Notes under the pieces: generated by a model
Told to the model about the DNA's origin: nothing
The model's input: only the letters and a program-made list of their open reading frames with translations
Database searches by the model: none
DNA from: a virus
Strand: one strand, 5' to 3'
Length of the DNA: 31,927 bases
Virus record (IMG/VR): IMGVR_UViG_3300042691_033222
Span: 1 to 31,927 of that record
Translations under genes and position numbers: made by a program
Shown here: in pieces, positions 25,052-31,907 of the stretch
Layout of the letters: each line of letters starts with the position of its first letter
Position numbering within the stretch: the stretch's first letter is position 1

Positions 25052-26956
25052 TTAGCCGGTAGAATATCGGCGTATGATTTGCCTTGGATAAGCTAGACCT
25101 GCACTAGGGCGTAGCCACCAGCGTTTTTGAGGCCAAACGTTGCCATTTATGGGTCTATCGTTGTAGTAGCCCATGAACAGATTCTGAGCTCCTCGCAGGC
25201 CTCTTTCACTCACAGGACCCGGTGGCAGTGGGGTTCCAAAGTCTGGAATCACACCTTCTTGCGCATAGTATCGAGCCCAACGATAAGCGTCCATTTGGCT
25301 CATGTTGGGGTATATCTCGCACAGAGAAGCAATAATACCCATGACTTGTGGACTAGCCATGCTGGTACCAGTGAGTTTTGACATGAAAAAACTAGCATTT
25401 CTTGGGTCAGGTACTCCGCTGGTATATGGTGCCATGATACCAGTTCCTGGTGCCCAGACTGTGATTCCACGGCCTGCACTGGATGTTTGTTGTACCTGCT
25501 GATTGACAGTTTGATCAATGTTACCTGTAACTATTACACCTTTGAAGCTGTCTGTACCTGGAGTACCTGTTTCAGTTGAAGCTGGTACTGGAAATTGATT
25601 ATGATACCTTGCAGCGTAAAGCACAACAGTGCCAAAAGTAGCATAGGCCACATTTAAATTGTTGTTAAAATCAGGATCTCCGCTGAGTACACCTGCTTCG
25701 CCCCACTGGTTACCTGCTGCTGCTCCCCAGATTATACCCTCGTTCATGCCATCAATAATAGCAGCTGAAGCTGCTGCATCTTGCAGAGTATAGAAAAACA
25801 GAATAACACCATATACATTGGCATATTCAGCATAGACCTGAATACCGCCATTATAGAAGTTGGTTAAAGTCCAGTTCCCGTTGTAAGTGGCCTGCAACGA
25901 CGTTTGGCCCGCAGGGGGACTGGCAGGATGATTCTGTATCGTGCCCCGGTAATCAATTCGATTACACATCAAGATGTTGTTGCTTCTTGCGAATGTGTTG
26001 CCAAACAAACCAAAACTCATGTTTACCACAGTGGGATTTTTGATACCTGTGACAGGATTACGAGTTTTAACGCTGTTGTGCCAATAGCGAATATAGTTTA
26101 CCAGCTGTGTTAGGTTTGGAGTGCTAGTGCCATTGGTTTGTTCACCATAGGGCGAAATATTGTAAATGGTACTATCTCTGGCCCATCCACAGGTGTTACC
26201 TGCCATGATACCACCAACGTTATAACCATGTCCGTTGTTGCCTGCAGAACCTGCACCATAGTTATACACACCTGCTGGTTGTCCTGTCACAGCTGGGTTG
26301 TATGCCCACCAGTTAATCTGATTGATTCGTGATCCGCCCGACCCATCGGCATTTCTGGCATATTCTGGATGATTTCTATCCATGTTGCCATCAAATACCA
26401 CTACGTCAACATTTTTTCCTGTGCTGGTCAATGTGATAGTGGCACTTTTATTTGGCTCAGATCCGTCACTGCCCCAGTTTGGCAACGTGGTCCTGTTCCA
26501 ACAGCGCAGCAGACCCCAGTTTTTCATGTCGCTGGTTGTGGTACCACTTTTATCCCAAAACGCACTGAACTGTGATCCCAATGGTCTTGGTTTGATTCCC
26601 AAGAACTGTGGTTCAACTTCAACGGCTATCACTCTAGGATCTTGCTCAAGACGTGCTGCTTCAATTGGAGTGATAAGATAGGTTGTACTCCGGCACAGTG
26701 GCATTCGATCAATGCATTCTACCACTCGATCTGGTACATAGCCTCGACTACCTGGACTTTCCATTTCATCATAGAAATTGTCCTGTACGTCATAGCTGGC
26801 CAAGGTAATCACGTGAGGATATTCTGTAGTAGCATCCATCTGCAAGGGTTCAACATACCCCAAGGTTGCTTTGGCATGTTCCATGAGAGCTTCAGGGCTA
26901 GGATTCTCTCCTAGTTGTTTGACTAACTCTTCTTCGGATGCGGTTCTTTCAATCAT
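25052..26956 (-). CDS. Subtilisin-like serine protease (S8 family)
   Basis: A 634-residue protease with a complete triad: D189 in VDVVVFDGN, H243 in NGHGYNVGGIMAG, and S532 in LTGTSMASPQ. The oxyanion asparagine is N416 in GAAAGNQ. Residues about 93-116 (YLITPIEAARL, DPRVIAVEVE) resemble the end of an inhibitor I9-type propeptide, so it may be made as a self-inhibited precursor. There is no signal peptide or membrane segment. It sits between fibre genes and shares TAATG with the upstream fibre stop, so it is made with the tail fibres. It might cut fibre precursors or host surface proteins, inferred from context. The C-terminal about 70 residues lie beyond the catalytic domain. Confidence 0.9.
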   Translation of the reverse strand: MIERTASEEELVKQLGENPSPEALMEHAKATLGYVEPLQMDATTEYPHVITLASYDVQDNFYDEMESPGSRGYVPDRVVECIDRMPLCRSTTYLITPIEAARLEQDPRVIAVEVEPQFLGIKPRPLGSQFSAFWDKSGTTTSDMKNWGLLRCWNRTTLPNWGSDGSEPNKSATITLTSTGKNVDVVVFDGNMDRNHPEYARNADGSGGSRINQINWWAYNPAVTGQPAGVYNYGAGSAGNNGHGYNVGGIMAGNTCGWARDSTIYNISPYGEQTNGTSTPNLTQLVNYIRYWHNSVKTRNPVTGIKNPTVVNMSFGLFGNTFARSNNILMCNRIDYRGTIQNHPASPPAGQTSLQATYNGNWTLTNFYNGGIQVYAEYANVYGVILFFYTLQDAAASAAIIDGMNEGIIWGAAAGNQWGEAGVLSGDPDFNNNLNVAYATFGTVVLYAARYHNQFPVPASTETGTPGTDSFKGVIVTGNIDQTVNQQVQQTSSAGRGITVWAPGTGIMAPYTSGVPDPRNASFFMSKLTGTSMASPQVMGIIASLCEIYPNMSQMDAYRWARYYAQEGVIPDFGTPLPPGPVSERGLRGAQNLFMGYYNDRPINGNVWPQKRWWLRPSAGLAYPRQIIRRYSTG

Positions 26957-28002
26957 TATGTTTCCAGTTGCAACACAGTTAATGTAACTGTGAGTGTAGC
27001 AGGTGCACCACTTAGATTCGTGATAGTAATGGGCACAGCGTTTGAAACCGGATTGTCATCATTGAAGCCAATGGCCGCTGGGCTAACAGTCACAGTGTTT
27101 GCACCATTGGTAATAATTTCTGCTATGACGCCTGCACCTGGTTGAGGATCTGTATCCTGATCCCGTGTAGAGTCGGCTGTTCTAGCAGCAGTGCTGGTGT
27201 ATACTCTTACCCAACTAGCCGCACTAGTGGAAATTTTATAAATTGCGTAGCCTTTGTAACCAGTTAGATTAGCGTTTACACTCACAGCATTGGATACTGG
27301 ACCAACTGTGGTACTGATATTGGCACGATTTCCTGCGCCACCTCCGCCACCTGTTACCACACCAGTTAGAAAAGCACCATTGCCTAGAATAAATGTGCCG
27401 CTGACATTGCCTGTGGCATTTACATTGCCAACGTTGATATTGCCTGTGTGAGTGGCTGAACCAGAAGTTGAAATATTACCTGCTGTGATATTACCTGTCA
27501 CAGTTGCACTGGTCAAAGCCGCATTGCCAGCTAATAAAGTTGTGGTTGAAACATATGGTGATGTCACTGCATTACCAGCATTGACATTGTTAACCACTAA
27601 CTGCGAACCATCTAAATAGGCACTGCCAACTGCTACTTGTGTTGTTGCATTAACCAAACTTGCATTGAGAGTGGTCACATTGGCCGCACCTGCTGCGGTG
27701 ATATTACCACCCGACGTGATGTTGCCGCCTGCTGCAATGGTCTGGCTAGCGATCATGTGCGAACCTTGAACGTTGCCAGTTGCACTGATATTACCACCTG
27801 AACTTATTCTACCAGCAAAATTTTGTTGTCCAGTACCAGTTGCGTTGAGATTACCAGTGATGTTAACTGTGATACCATCAATGATATTGGTCACTGTGGT
27901 ACCAACGCGATTCCATGCACCGGTGGTACTGTTCCATTGATAGGTTATATTTCCTACATTGGCCTGCTGACCATTAACGGGACTAACGGGAAAGAATGAC
28001 AT
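26956..28002 (-). CDS. Tail fibre protein with GNITGGN-type repeats
   Basis: A 348-residue fibre. The start MSFFPVSPVNGQQANVGN with ITYQWNSTTGAWNRVG is the same kind of small aromatic module as at the head of the 12500-13270 protein. Residues 45-215 are GN-repeats ending in FILGNGAFLTGV, the recurring shaft-end motif. The C-terminal about 130 residues form a separate domain (GYKGYAIYKISTSAASWVRVY, then ARTADSTRDQDTDP, and TVTLTVLQLET at the end), probably a small beta domain at the tip. Its ATG and the previous gene's TAA share one base, as do its own TAA and the protease ATG. Confidence 0.75.
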   Translation of the reverse strand: MSFFPVSPVNGQQANVGNITYQWNSTTGAWNRVGTTVTNIIDGITVNITGNLNATGTGQQNFAGRISSGGNISATGNVQGSHMIASQTIAAGGNITSGGNITAAGAANVTTLNASLVNATTQVAVGSAYLDGSQLVVNNVNAGNAVTSPYVSTTTLLAGNAALTSATVTGNITAGNISTSGSATHTGNINVGNVNATGNVSGTFILGNGAFLTGVVTGGGGGAGNRANISTTVGPVSNAVSVNANLTGYKGYAIYKISTSAASWVRVYTSTAARTADSTRDQDTDPQPGAGVIAEIITNGANTVTVSPAAIGFNDDNPVSNAVPITITNLSGAPATLTVTLTVLQLET

Positions 28003-29372
28003 TAGAATCTCCCCACTGCAATTGTAATAGTCTGTATTGAATTATCAAGAATTGTCATCATGCTTTTACCCAGTACGCAGCCTGGTCTATATAAACTGTC
28101 ATTTACTCTTTCAGCCACCCCTGGTAAGTCACTTGTGGTCAGCAAAGTGCCTTTGTCCACCGGACCTCTCACTTTGCAGTTTACTTTGCCAGTGAGTGCA
28201 ACTGCTACTCCGTCAACACCAGAGTTCATTAGGTAACTGGGCTTTTCACTGACTACTCCTGCCACAGCAGTGTCATGTGTACGAGAACTAATTGTAATTT
28301 CCTGTTCACCACCAAAAATTACCACTGTACCCGGTTCATATTTGTTGTCTGATGTATAGTTTTCTGCTAAGTCAGCATAAAGTGCTGACGTTGAAGTAGC
28401 AAACACACGATTGAAATAATTGCTGGCCGAACCAATGTTGCCTGTGGAATTAGAACCAAGGTTAGTGATGTTGCCTACTGCTAGACCTAGATTGGTTATC
28501 TGCGCCATGTTAACGTTGTTTACATTGGCAAAAATGTTACCGCTGGTAGATGGAATGGTAACAGTTGATAGACCATTGATAATAGTGCTAGGATTAGTAC
28601 TGATGCCTGTTAGCAAACTACCATTGCCAATGAAGTAAGTGCCTGCGATATTGGCCGCGGCATTTAGATTTGTTACTGTAATGGTATTGGCTGTAAATGA
28701 TCCATTAACATCTCGTTGTACCACTGTGTTGGCCAGGGTGCTTGCTGATGCAGGAGGTGTAGCCACCCCACTGATATCCACCCACTGATCAGTATCACCA
28801 TCATCTACATATTGATACACAATACCGTTGACGGTGTTAAACCAAAAGTCACCAGCAGTGGGAGAACTTGGTGCTGTGCCCTGAGCATCCCATTTAACAG
28901 TTCCGCCGCTGACAAATGGCACTCCATTGGCAAAATAGTAGTTGTCTGTTAAGATATTGCCGGTTGTAACATTACCTGGTAAAATAGCACCAGTGGTGGT
29001 CAACAGCATTACATTAGCAACACCGCCCACGTCCATTTGAATGTTGCCAGATAGATTGGGCAAATCAACTTTAGATGTACCGTTTTGAATACGATTGCCA
29101 GACGCATTACCAGTGGGAATGTTGGTAAGTCCTGATCCGTCACCAATAAAAACACCAGTGGTAACAAAGTTACCAACTGACGTAATAGAGTTACTGGTGA
29201 TATTGTTTGCAGTGATGTTGGCAGTTGGGAAAGCAACAGTGCCCGTGGCAGTCAACCCTGAAGTGCGTATATTGCCTGCGACATTAACCGTGTTGGTTGT
29301 AATGTTGACGTTGTCCGTCGCTTGTATAGAGACAATATTATAGTCACCGTTGACACGTTTGTAAGTTGACAT
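28002..29372 (-). CDS. Tail fibre protein with autoprocessing-type C-terminus
   Basis: A 456-residue fibre. After a start with YNIVSIQATDNVNITTNTV come GN repeats, a GVFIGDGSGLTNI module, a SPTAGDFWFNTVNGIVYQY module and further repeats. From about residue 320 the C-terminus (ALYADLAENY, YEPGTVVIFGG, VAGVVSEKPSYLMN, GKVNCKVRGPVDKG, then AVGRF) is a close paralog of the 7370-8383 fibre's end and resembles Peptidase_G2-type fibre chaperone domains. The ATG follows directly and in frame after the TAG stop of the 29373-29960 gene, with an AAGGA site and an exact TATAAATA late box upstream. It starts the minus-strand fibre cluster. Confidence 0.78.
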   Translation of the reverse strand: MSTYKRVNGDYNIVSIQATDNVNITTNTVNVAGNIRTSGLTATGTVAFPTANITANNITSNSITSVGNFVTTGVFIGDGSGLTNIPTGNASGNRIQNGTSKVDLPNLSGNIQMDVGGVANVMLLTTTGAILPGNVTTGNILTDNYYFANGVPFVSGGTVKWDAQGTAPSSPTAGDFWFNTVNGIVYQYVDDGDTDQWVDISGVATPPASASTLANTVVQRDVNGSFTANTITVTNLNAAANIAGTYFIGNGSLLTGISTNPSTIINGLSTVTIPSTSGNIFANVNNVNMAQITNLGLAVGNITNLGSNSTGNIGSASNYFNRVFATSTSALYADLAENYTSDNKYEPGTVVIFGGEQEITISSRTHDTAVAGVVSEKPSYLMNSGVDGVAVALTGKVNCKVRGPVDKGTLLTTSDLPGVAERVNDSLYRPGCVLGKSMMTILDNSIQTITIAVGRF

Positions 29373-29375
29373 CTA
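29373..29375 (-). other. Only TAG stop in the window, in frame with the next ATG
   Basis: The codon following KQKDC is TAG and the next codon, at 29372, is the ATG of the 456-residue fibre gene. If TAG were read by the CTA-anticodon tRNA at 30904, the two reading frames would join into one protein of about 652 residues. Confidence 0.85.
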
Positions 29376-29960
29376 ACAATCCTTTTGCTTATTTATACGA
29401 GCCAGAAACAGCGACATTTCAAGGTGCTCAAGATTGCTCAAACGGTCTAATTCAGCGTGTTTCATTGTGGTTTCCCCGTATACCCTGGTCCAGCGCACAG
29501 TGGGAAAATCTGATATCACTGTGGTTATCTGCTTGATCCAGTTGCCCGTGAATGTGGGAGGAGTTCCACGTGCTTTGTAGAATTCGGTACCTGCATAAAC
29601 GTTGTTGAATTTGTTATCCGTTGTTGGTCCAAGATCATACCCCAGCAAATAGATCTGCGTGTGTCCGTCAATAGCTGCTAGTGCAGCGGCCACTGGTCCT
29701 GAGCTGTTTCCGTAGTATTTTTTGGGGATCTGCCTTGCTCCAGAATTTGGATAGCATCTACGAGTGTAGAATGTTTTACGCTGACTGTAGCCAGAATCTT
29801 GAATTCGTCCACTGATCGGAGCGTCAGTGGCCACCAGCACGTCTGGTTCGTAATCTTTGTAGAGTGCATTGCAGCCATAAATTGAGCCGTAGTGGTGTAA
29901 CCAGGCAAGATCAAGTCCTTGTCTACTAACACCATTTGCCAGTGCAAAAGCTATAGTCAT
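29373..29960 (-). CDS. Rossmann-like / DUF115-type phage protein
   Basis: A 195-residue protein. AFALANGVSRQGLDL, YGCNALYKDYEPDVLVATD, a SGPVAAALAAIDG segment and IYLLGYDLG form a pattern of alternating strands and helices like nucleotide-sugar-binding Rossmann proteins of the DUF115/MptE-like or sialyltransferase-like type. No catalytic residue can be assigned. It might modify sugars, but the family assignment is by eye. Translation should be controlled by the hairpin at 29961-29995, which hides the GGGAGGA ribosome binding site. It ends in the only TAG stop among the 29 intact genes, directly in front of the fibre gene's ATG. Confidence 0.6.
   Translation of the reverse strand: MTIAFALANGVSRQGLDLAWLHHYGSIYGCNALYKDYEPDVLVATDAPISGRIQDSGYSQRKTFYTRRCYPNSGARQIPKKYYGNSSGPVAAALAAIDGHTQIYLLGYDLGPTTDNKFNNVYAGTEFYKARGTPPTFTGNWIKQITTVISDFPTVRWTRVYGETTMKHAELDRLSNLEHLEMSLFLARINKQKDC
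29390..29397 (-). promoter_or_regulatory. Exact T4 late promoter box for the first fibre gene
   Basis: TATAAATA on the minus strand, the exact T4 late consensus, inside the last codons of the Rossmann-like gene and about 17 bases before the ATG at 29372, with AAGGA in between. It gives the fibre cluster its own late start, separate from read-through of the upstream gene. Confidence 0.75.
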
Positions 29961-29995
29961 AAAAAAATCCTCCCAGTATGTAGTTCTGGGAGGAT
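29961..29995 (-). terminator. Terminator hairpin that includes the next gene's ribosome binding site
   Basis: A perfect ten-base stem (29967-29976 with 29986-29995), a nine-base loop and a T7 run on the minus strand, 20 bases after the stop of the 30015-30761 gene: a classic intrinsic terminator. The 3' arm contains GGGAGGA (29968-29974), and after the seven T comes the ATG of the 195-residue gene at 29960. The stem therefore also hides that gene's ribosome binding site. Confidence 0.88.
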
Positions 29996-30014
29996 CCTAA
30001 CAGTATTAAAAGTG

Positions 30015-30761
30015 TTAGCTAGTCCACTTCTCAACTTGCCCTGGTATCACTGTGGTATTTGCAGTACCACTCTTGATCACAGTGCCTTCGTCAGTGAAGA
30101 AGTTTGATACATAACGCACATCATTTACCACGCTGGAGTAACCGTAGTCGTTACCTCCAGTCCAATCCAACAGCCACTTGTTGGTTAGCTTGCTGATGTA
30201 GGTAATTGTTGAATCTCCTACTGAGAAGCCAATGGCCATGCTGCCGCCAGGAGGAGTTGCATCATTGTCTAAAACGCACACACCGACTTCTTGACAGGTG
30301 CCTGTGGTACCAGCGCCTGCGGCTGCTGTAACTAAGAAAATAGTGCCTACTGCGGCACCCACTGGTGCACCCATAGCTACCCAATTGGTGTCCCCAAGGC
30401 TAGCAATGCGCACACTGACACCCACCACTGCGTTGGCAGGGTCAATAGCTGTGTTCGTGGCCACTAGAAATTTGTGAGCACCTTTTTGACGCAGGATAAC
30501 ACCATCATCTACACCTGTGTAGCTGTTGGCGATGTTTACAATACACTTGACCACAGGATTAGTAGCTGATGTGGCAGTGGTACGAAGTCCGCCAACCACG
30601 CCAAGATAATCGTTTGCACTTAGAGTTGTTGGGTTGACATTATACTCTGGATCTGTCAGTGAGCCAAAGTTTGGAAAACCAACATCAATGCCTACTGCTG
30701 CACCAGGTGCACCAATACCAGAATTAGTAGAATATTTTTGTATTTTGAGAGGACGCCCCAT
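30015..30761 (-). CDS. Probable virion structural protein, conserved in T4-like marine phages
   Basis: A 248-residue protein starting MGRPLKIQKYS with GIDVGFPNFGSLTD. It is rich in A, G, V and T, with no enzyme motif. Proteins with this MGRPLKI start are conserved as structural genes in marine T4-like phages, from memory. It has a strong AAGGAG site, a late-type box 80 bases upstream and its own terminator, so it is made as a single-gene late message, typical of abundant virion proteins. The exact position in the virion is not known. Confidence 0.6.
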   Translation of the reverse strand: MGRPLKIQKYSTNSGIGAPGAAVGIDVGFPNFGSLTDPEYNVNPTTLSANDYLGVVGGLRTTATSATNPVVKCIVNIANSYTGVDDGVILRQKGAHKFLVATNTAIDPANAVVGVSVRIASLGDTNWVAMGAPVGAAVGTIFLVTAAAGAGTTGTCQEVGVCVLDNDATPPGGSMAIGFSVGDSTITYISKLTNKWLLDWTGGNDYGYSSVVNDVRYVSNFFTDEGTVIKSGTANTTVIPGQVEKWTS

Positions 30762-30840
30762 TTGTTTTCTCCTTAAAGAAGTCCGATGTGGGTTCTAGCC
30801 ACTACGCGGTGGTTGCCGCATAAAACGCAGAGTGCGTTAA

Positions 30841-30850
30841 TAGTATTTAG
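30841..30850 (-). promoter_or_regulatory. Late promoter box for the 30761 gene
   Basis: CTAAATACTA on the minus strand, about 80 bases before the ATG at 30761. The leader between them holds a small hairpin (AACGCA at 30824-30829 with TGCGTT at 30833-30838, three-base loop), perhaps protecting the message's 5' end. It is divergent from the tRNA promoter at 30867-30895. Confidence 0.55.
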
Positions 30851-30866
30851 TGGTTTACCAAATTAA

Positions 30867-30895
30867 TTGACCTACTAGTTTAATTTTGGCATAAT
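30867..30895 (+). promoter_or_regulatory. Sigma70-type promoter for the tRNA
   Basis: TTGACC (30867-30872), a 17-base spacer and CATAAT (30890-30895) preceded by TGG as an extended -10. Transcription would start about 30902, two bases before the tRNA. No terminator is seen between the tRNA and the two genes that follow, so they may be on the same transcript. Confidence 0.75.
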
Positions 30896-30903
30896 TACGT
30901 TAT

Positions 30904-30977
30904 GCGCTGTGAGCCGGTGGACGGCAAGGAGATTCTAAACCTCCAATGAATGGGTTCGATTCCCATACGGCGCACCA
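30904..30977 (+). tRNA. tRNA with CTA anticodon (amber suppressor)
   Basis: A cloverleaf with CCA encoded. Acceptor stem 30904-30910 with 30967-30973 (one G-T pair), D arm GCCG-GTGGA-CGGC, anticodon stem GGAGA/CCTCC around loop TTCTAAA, T arm ATGGG-TTCGATT-CCCAT, then A and CCA. The anticodon at 30935-30937 is CTA, which reads TAG. The loop's A36-A37-A38 fits tRNAs that read codons starting with U. Odd points: position 8 is G rather than T, the D loop is short, two bases join the D and anticodon stems, and the last anticodon-stem pair is A-C. A TCT (Arg) reading would need a badly paired stem. The amino acid it carries is not known. Confidence 0.75.
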
Positions 30978-31052
30978 GAATCATCGGCGGACCCGTAACC
31001 ATATTCCGCCTCCGCTGACGCGAAAACGGGATGGGCTGCGCTCACGGGGTTT
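30978..31052 (+). other. GC-rich intergenic stretch of unknown function
   Basis: No gene is seen between the tRNA and the lipoprotein leader. This stretch is visibly richer in G and C than its surroundings and has possible stems: GGCGGA (30986-30991) with TCCGCC (31005-31010), and CCCGT (30992-30996) with ACGGG (31026-31030). It may be a structured RNA tail of the tRNA transcript or a trace of transferred DNA. No known RNA was recognised. Confidence 0.35.
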
Positions 31053-31093
31053 GGTAGTTTCCTGACACAAAAATAACTACCCATTAGGAAACT
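31053..31093 (+). promoter_or_regulatory. Two mutually exclusive hairpins over the lipoprotein ribosome binding site
   Basis: GGTAGTT (31053-31059) can pair with AACTACC (31075-31081). AGTTTCCT (31056-31063) can pair perfectly with AGGAAACT (31086-31093), which holds the AGGAAA ribosome binding site of the gene starting at 31097. The two 5' arms overlap by four bases, so only one stem can form at a time. This is the layout of a translational switch; the trigger is unknown and no folding energies were calculated. Confidence 0.45.
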
Positions 31094-31096
31094 GTT

Positions 31097-31282
31097 ATGC
31101 GCTACATTTTAATGGTTTTTGCTTTGATAGCAGCAGGTTGTTCTAACAAGTACGATGAGTGCATAGAACAACAAAAAGCAGAGTATAGAGAACGTAATCC
31201 TAAAGCAAGTTACGGACAAGTTCAAAGCAGGCAACATGATTTTGAACTAATGTGCAGTAAATTTAAAACAAAAGGAAAATAA
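31097..31282 (+). CDS. Small lipoprotein
   Basis: A 61-residue protein with a lipoprotein signal: MRYILMVFALIAAGC, with the lipobox cysteine at residue 15. The mature part is a charged 47 residues with two more cysteines (C20 and C53). It would be anchored in a membrane of the host. It could be an outer-membrane spanin part, a superinfection-exclusion protein or something else; no partner spanin gene is seen. AGGAAA lies five or so bases before the ATG and may be hidden by a hairpin. One base separates its TAA from the next ATG, at 31284. Confidence 0.75.
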   Translation: MRYILMVFALIAAGCSNKYDECIEQQKAEYRERNPKASYGQVQSRQHDFELMCSKFKTKGK

Positions 31283-31283
31283 A

Positions 31284-31316
31284 ATGTCATAGATTGAATA
31301 CGCATGCAAGGATCTA
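31284..31316 (+). other. Upstream start with in-frame TAG at codon 3
   Basis: An ATG at 31284 with AAGGAA eight bases upstream, one base after the lipoprotein stop, opens the same frame as the gene at 31317. Codon 2 is TCA and codon 3 (31290-31292) is TAG. The following codons read IEYACKDL and run without a break into FHFNKKHL. This looks like the original gene start interrupted by one amber codon. Confidence 0.7.
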
Positions 31317-31850
31317 GTGTTTCACTTCAACAAGAAACATCTAGAAGATAGTACCATCCCCATGTGGGTCGTAAAAACACACGGTGAAACTTTTTACGTA
31401 GACCACGTCACTGCTTCCATCCCATGGAGTACCAAAGAGACTCCGGACAATTACCATACCAAGGGCAGTATCAAATTCAAAGAGTGTTTGTTGGCCATCA
31501 ACGATGCCAACGAAGCTGAAATCTCAGTCTTGACCTTGATTGACAAAATTAGATTGCGAAATCAAAAGCTTGGTATCACAAGAATAATTTTTACATACGG
31601 TGGAGCATTTCACAAAGCATTACAGCATAATGAATACAAACACTCGCCATTCAAAAACATCAGCGGTGGTTGTGGCACTAGCTTTGTGGTTTGCGATTTG
31701 TTAAAAAAGGAAGAAGCAACCTTTGCTGCGCTGAAATATAAAGATGGATTTAGAATCATGCAGGCCAATGAACGTTACTATCAGGCCTACGATGATCCAA
31801 GTCAAAAATGGATAGACGAAGACGATTATCAAGACGATGACGAAGAATAA
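31317..31850 (+). CDS. Conserved phage protein of unknown function (possibly amber-gated)
   Basis: A 177-residue protein as counted from the GTG at 31317, which has AAGGA only a few bases before it. A better start (ATG at 31284) exists upstream but is separated by an in-frame TAG. The sequence (PMWVVKTHGETFYVDHV, WSTKETPDNYHTKGSIKFK, RLRNQKLGITRIIF, SGGCGTSFVVCDLL, RIMQANERYYQAYDDP, acidic end) resembles a conserved marine T4-like phage protein of unknown role, from memory. With the suppressor tRNA 300 bases upstream on the same strand, full-length protein may be made only when the amber codon is read. An internal ATG at 31359 is a further start possibility. Confidence 0.7.
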   Translation: MFHFNKKHLEDSTIPMWVVKTHGETFYVDHVTASIPWSTKETPDNYHTKGSIKFKECLLAINDANEAEISVLTLIDKIRLRNQKLGITRIIFTYGGAFHKALQHNEYKHSPFKNISGGCGTSFVVCDLLKKEEATFAALKYKDGFRIMQANERYYQAYDDPSQKWIDEDDYQDDDEE

Positions 31851-31863
31851 TCTGTCCAAGAAA

Positions 31864-31883
31864 AACCCCGCCGAAGCGGGGTT
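31864..31883 (-). terminator. Strong intrinsic terminator, minus strand
   Basis: An eight-base stem (31864-31871 with 31876-31883). On the minus strand it has a TTCG loop and is followed by a T5 run, an efficient terminator for a gene entering from the right. On the plus strand it has no T-run worth the name, so it would end the 31317-31850 message only weakly. Confidence 0.85.
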
Positions 31884-31907
31884 GATTCCCATCCCTGAGA
31901 GTTTTGA

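Noticed and set aside
30904-30977. tRNA-Arg (TCT) reading of the same cloverleaf
   Set aside because: Shifting the anticodon by one base breaks nearly all pairs of the anticodon stem; the CTA reading leaves only one mismatch.
31097-31282. Rz1-type spanin
   Set aside because: The lipobox fits, but the mature part is not proline-rich and no overlapping inner-membrane partner is present; kept as a lipoprotein of unknown role.
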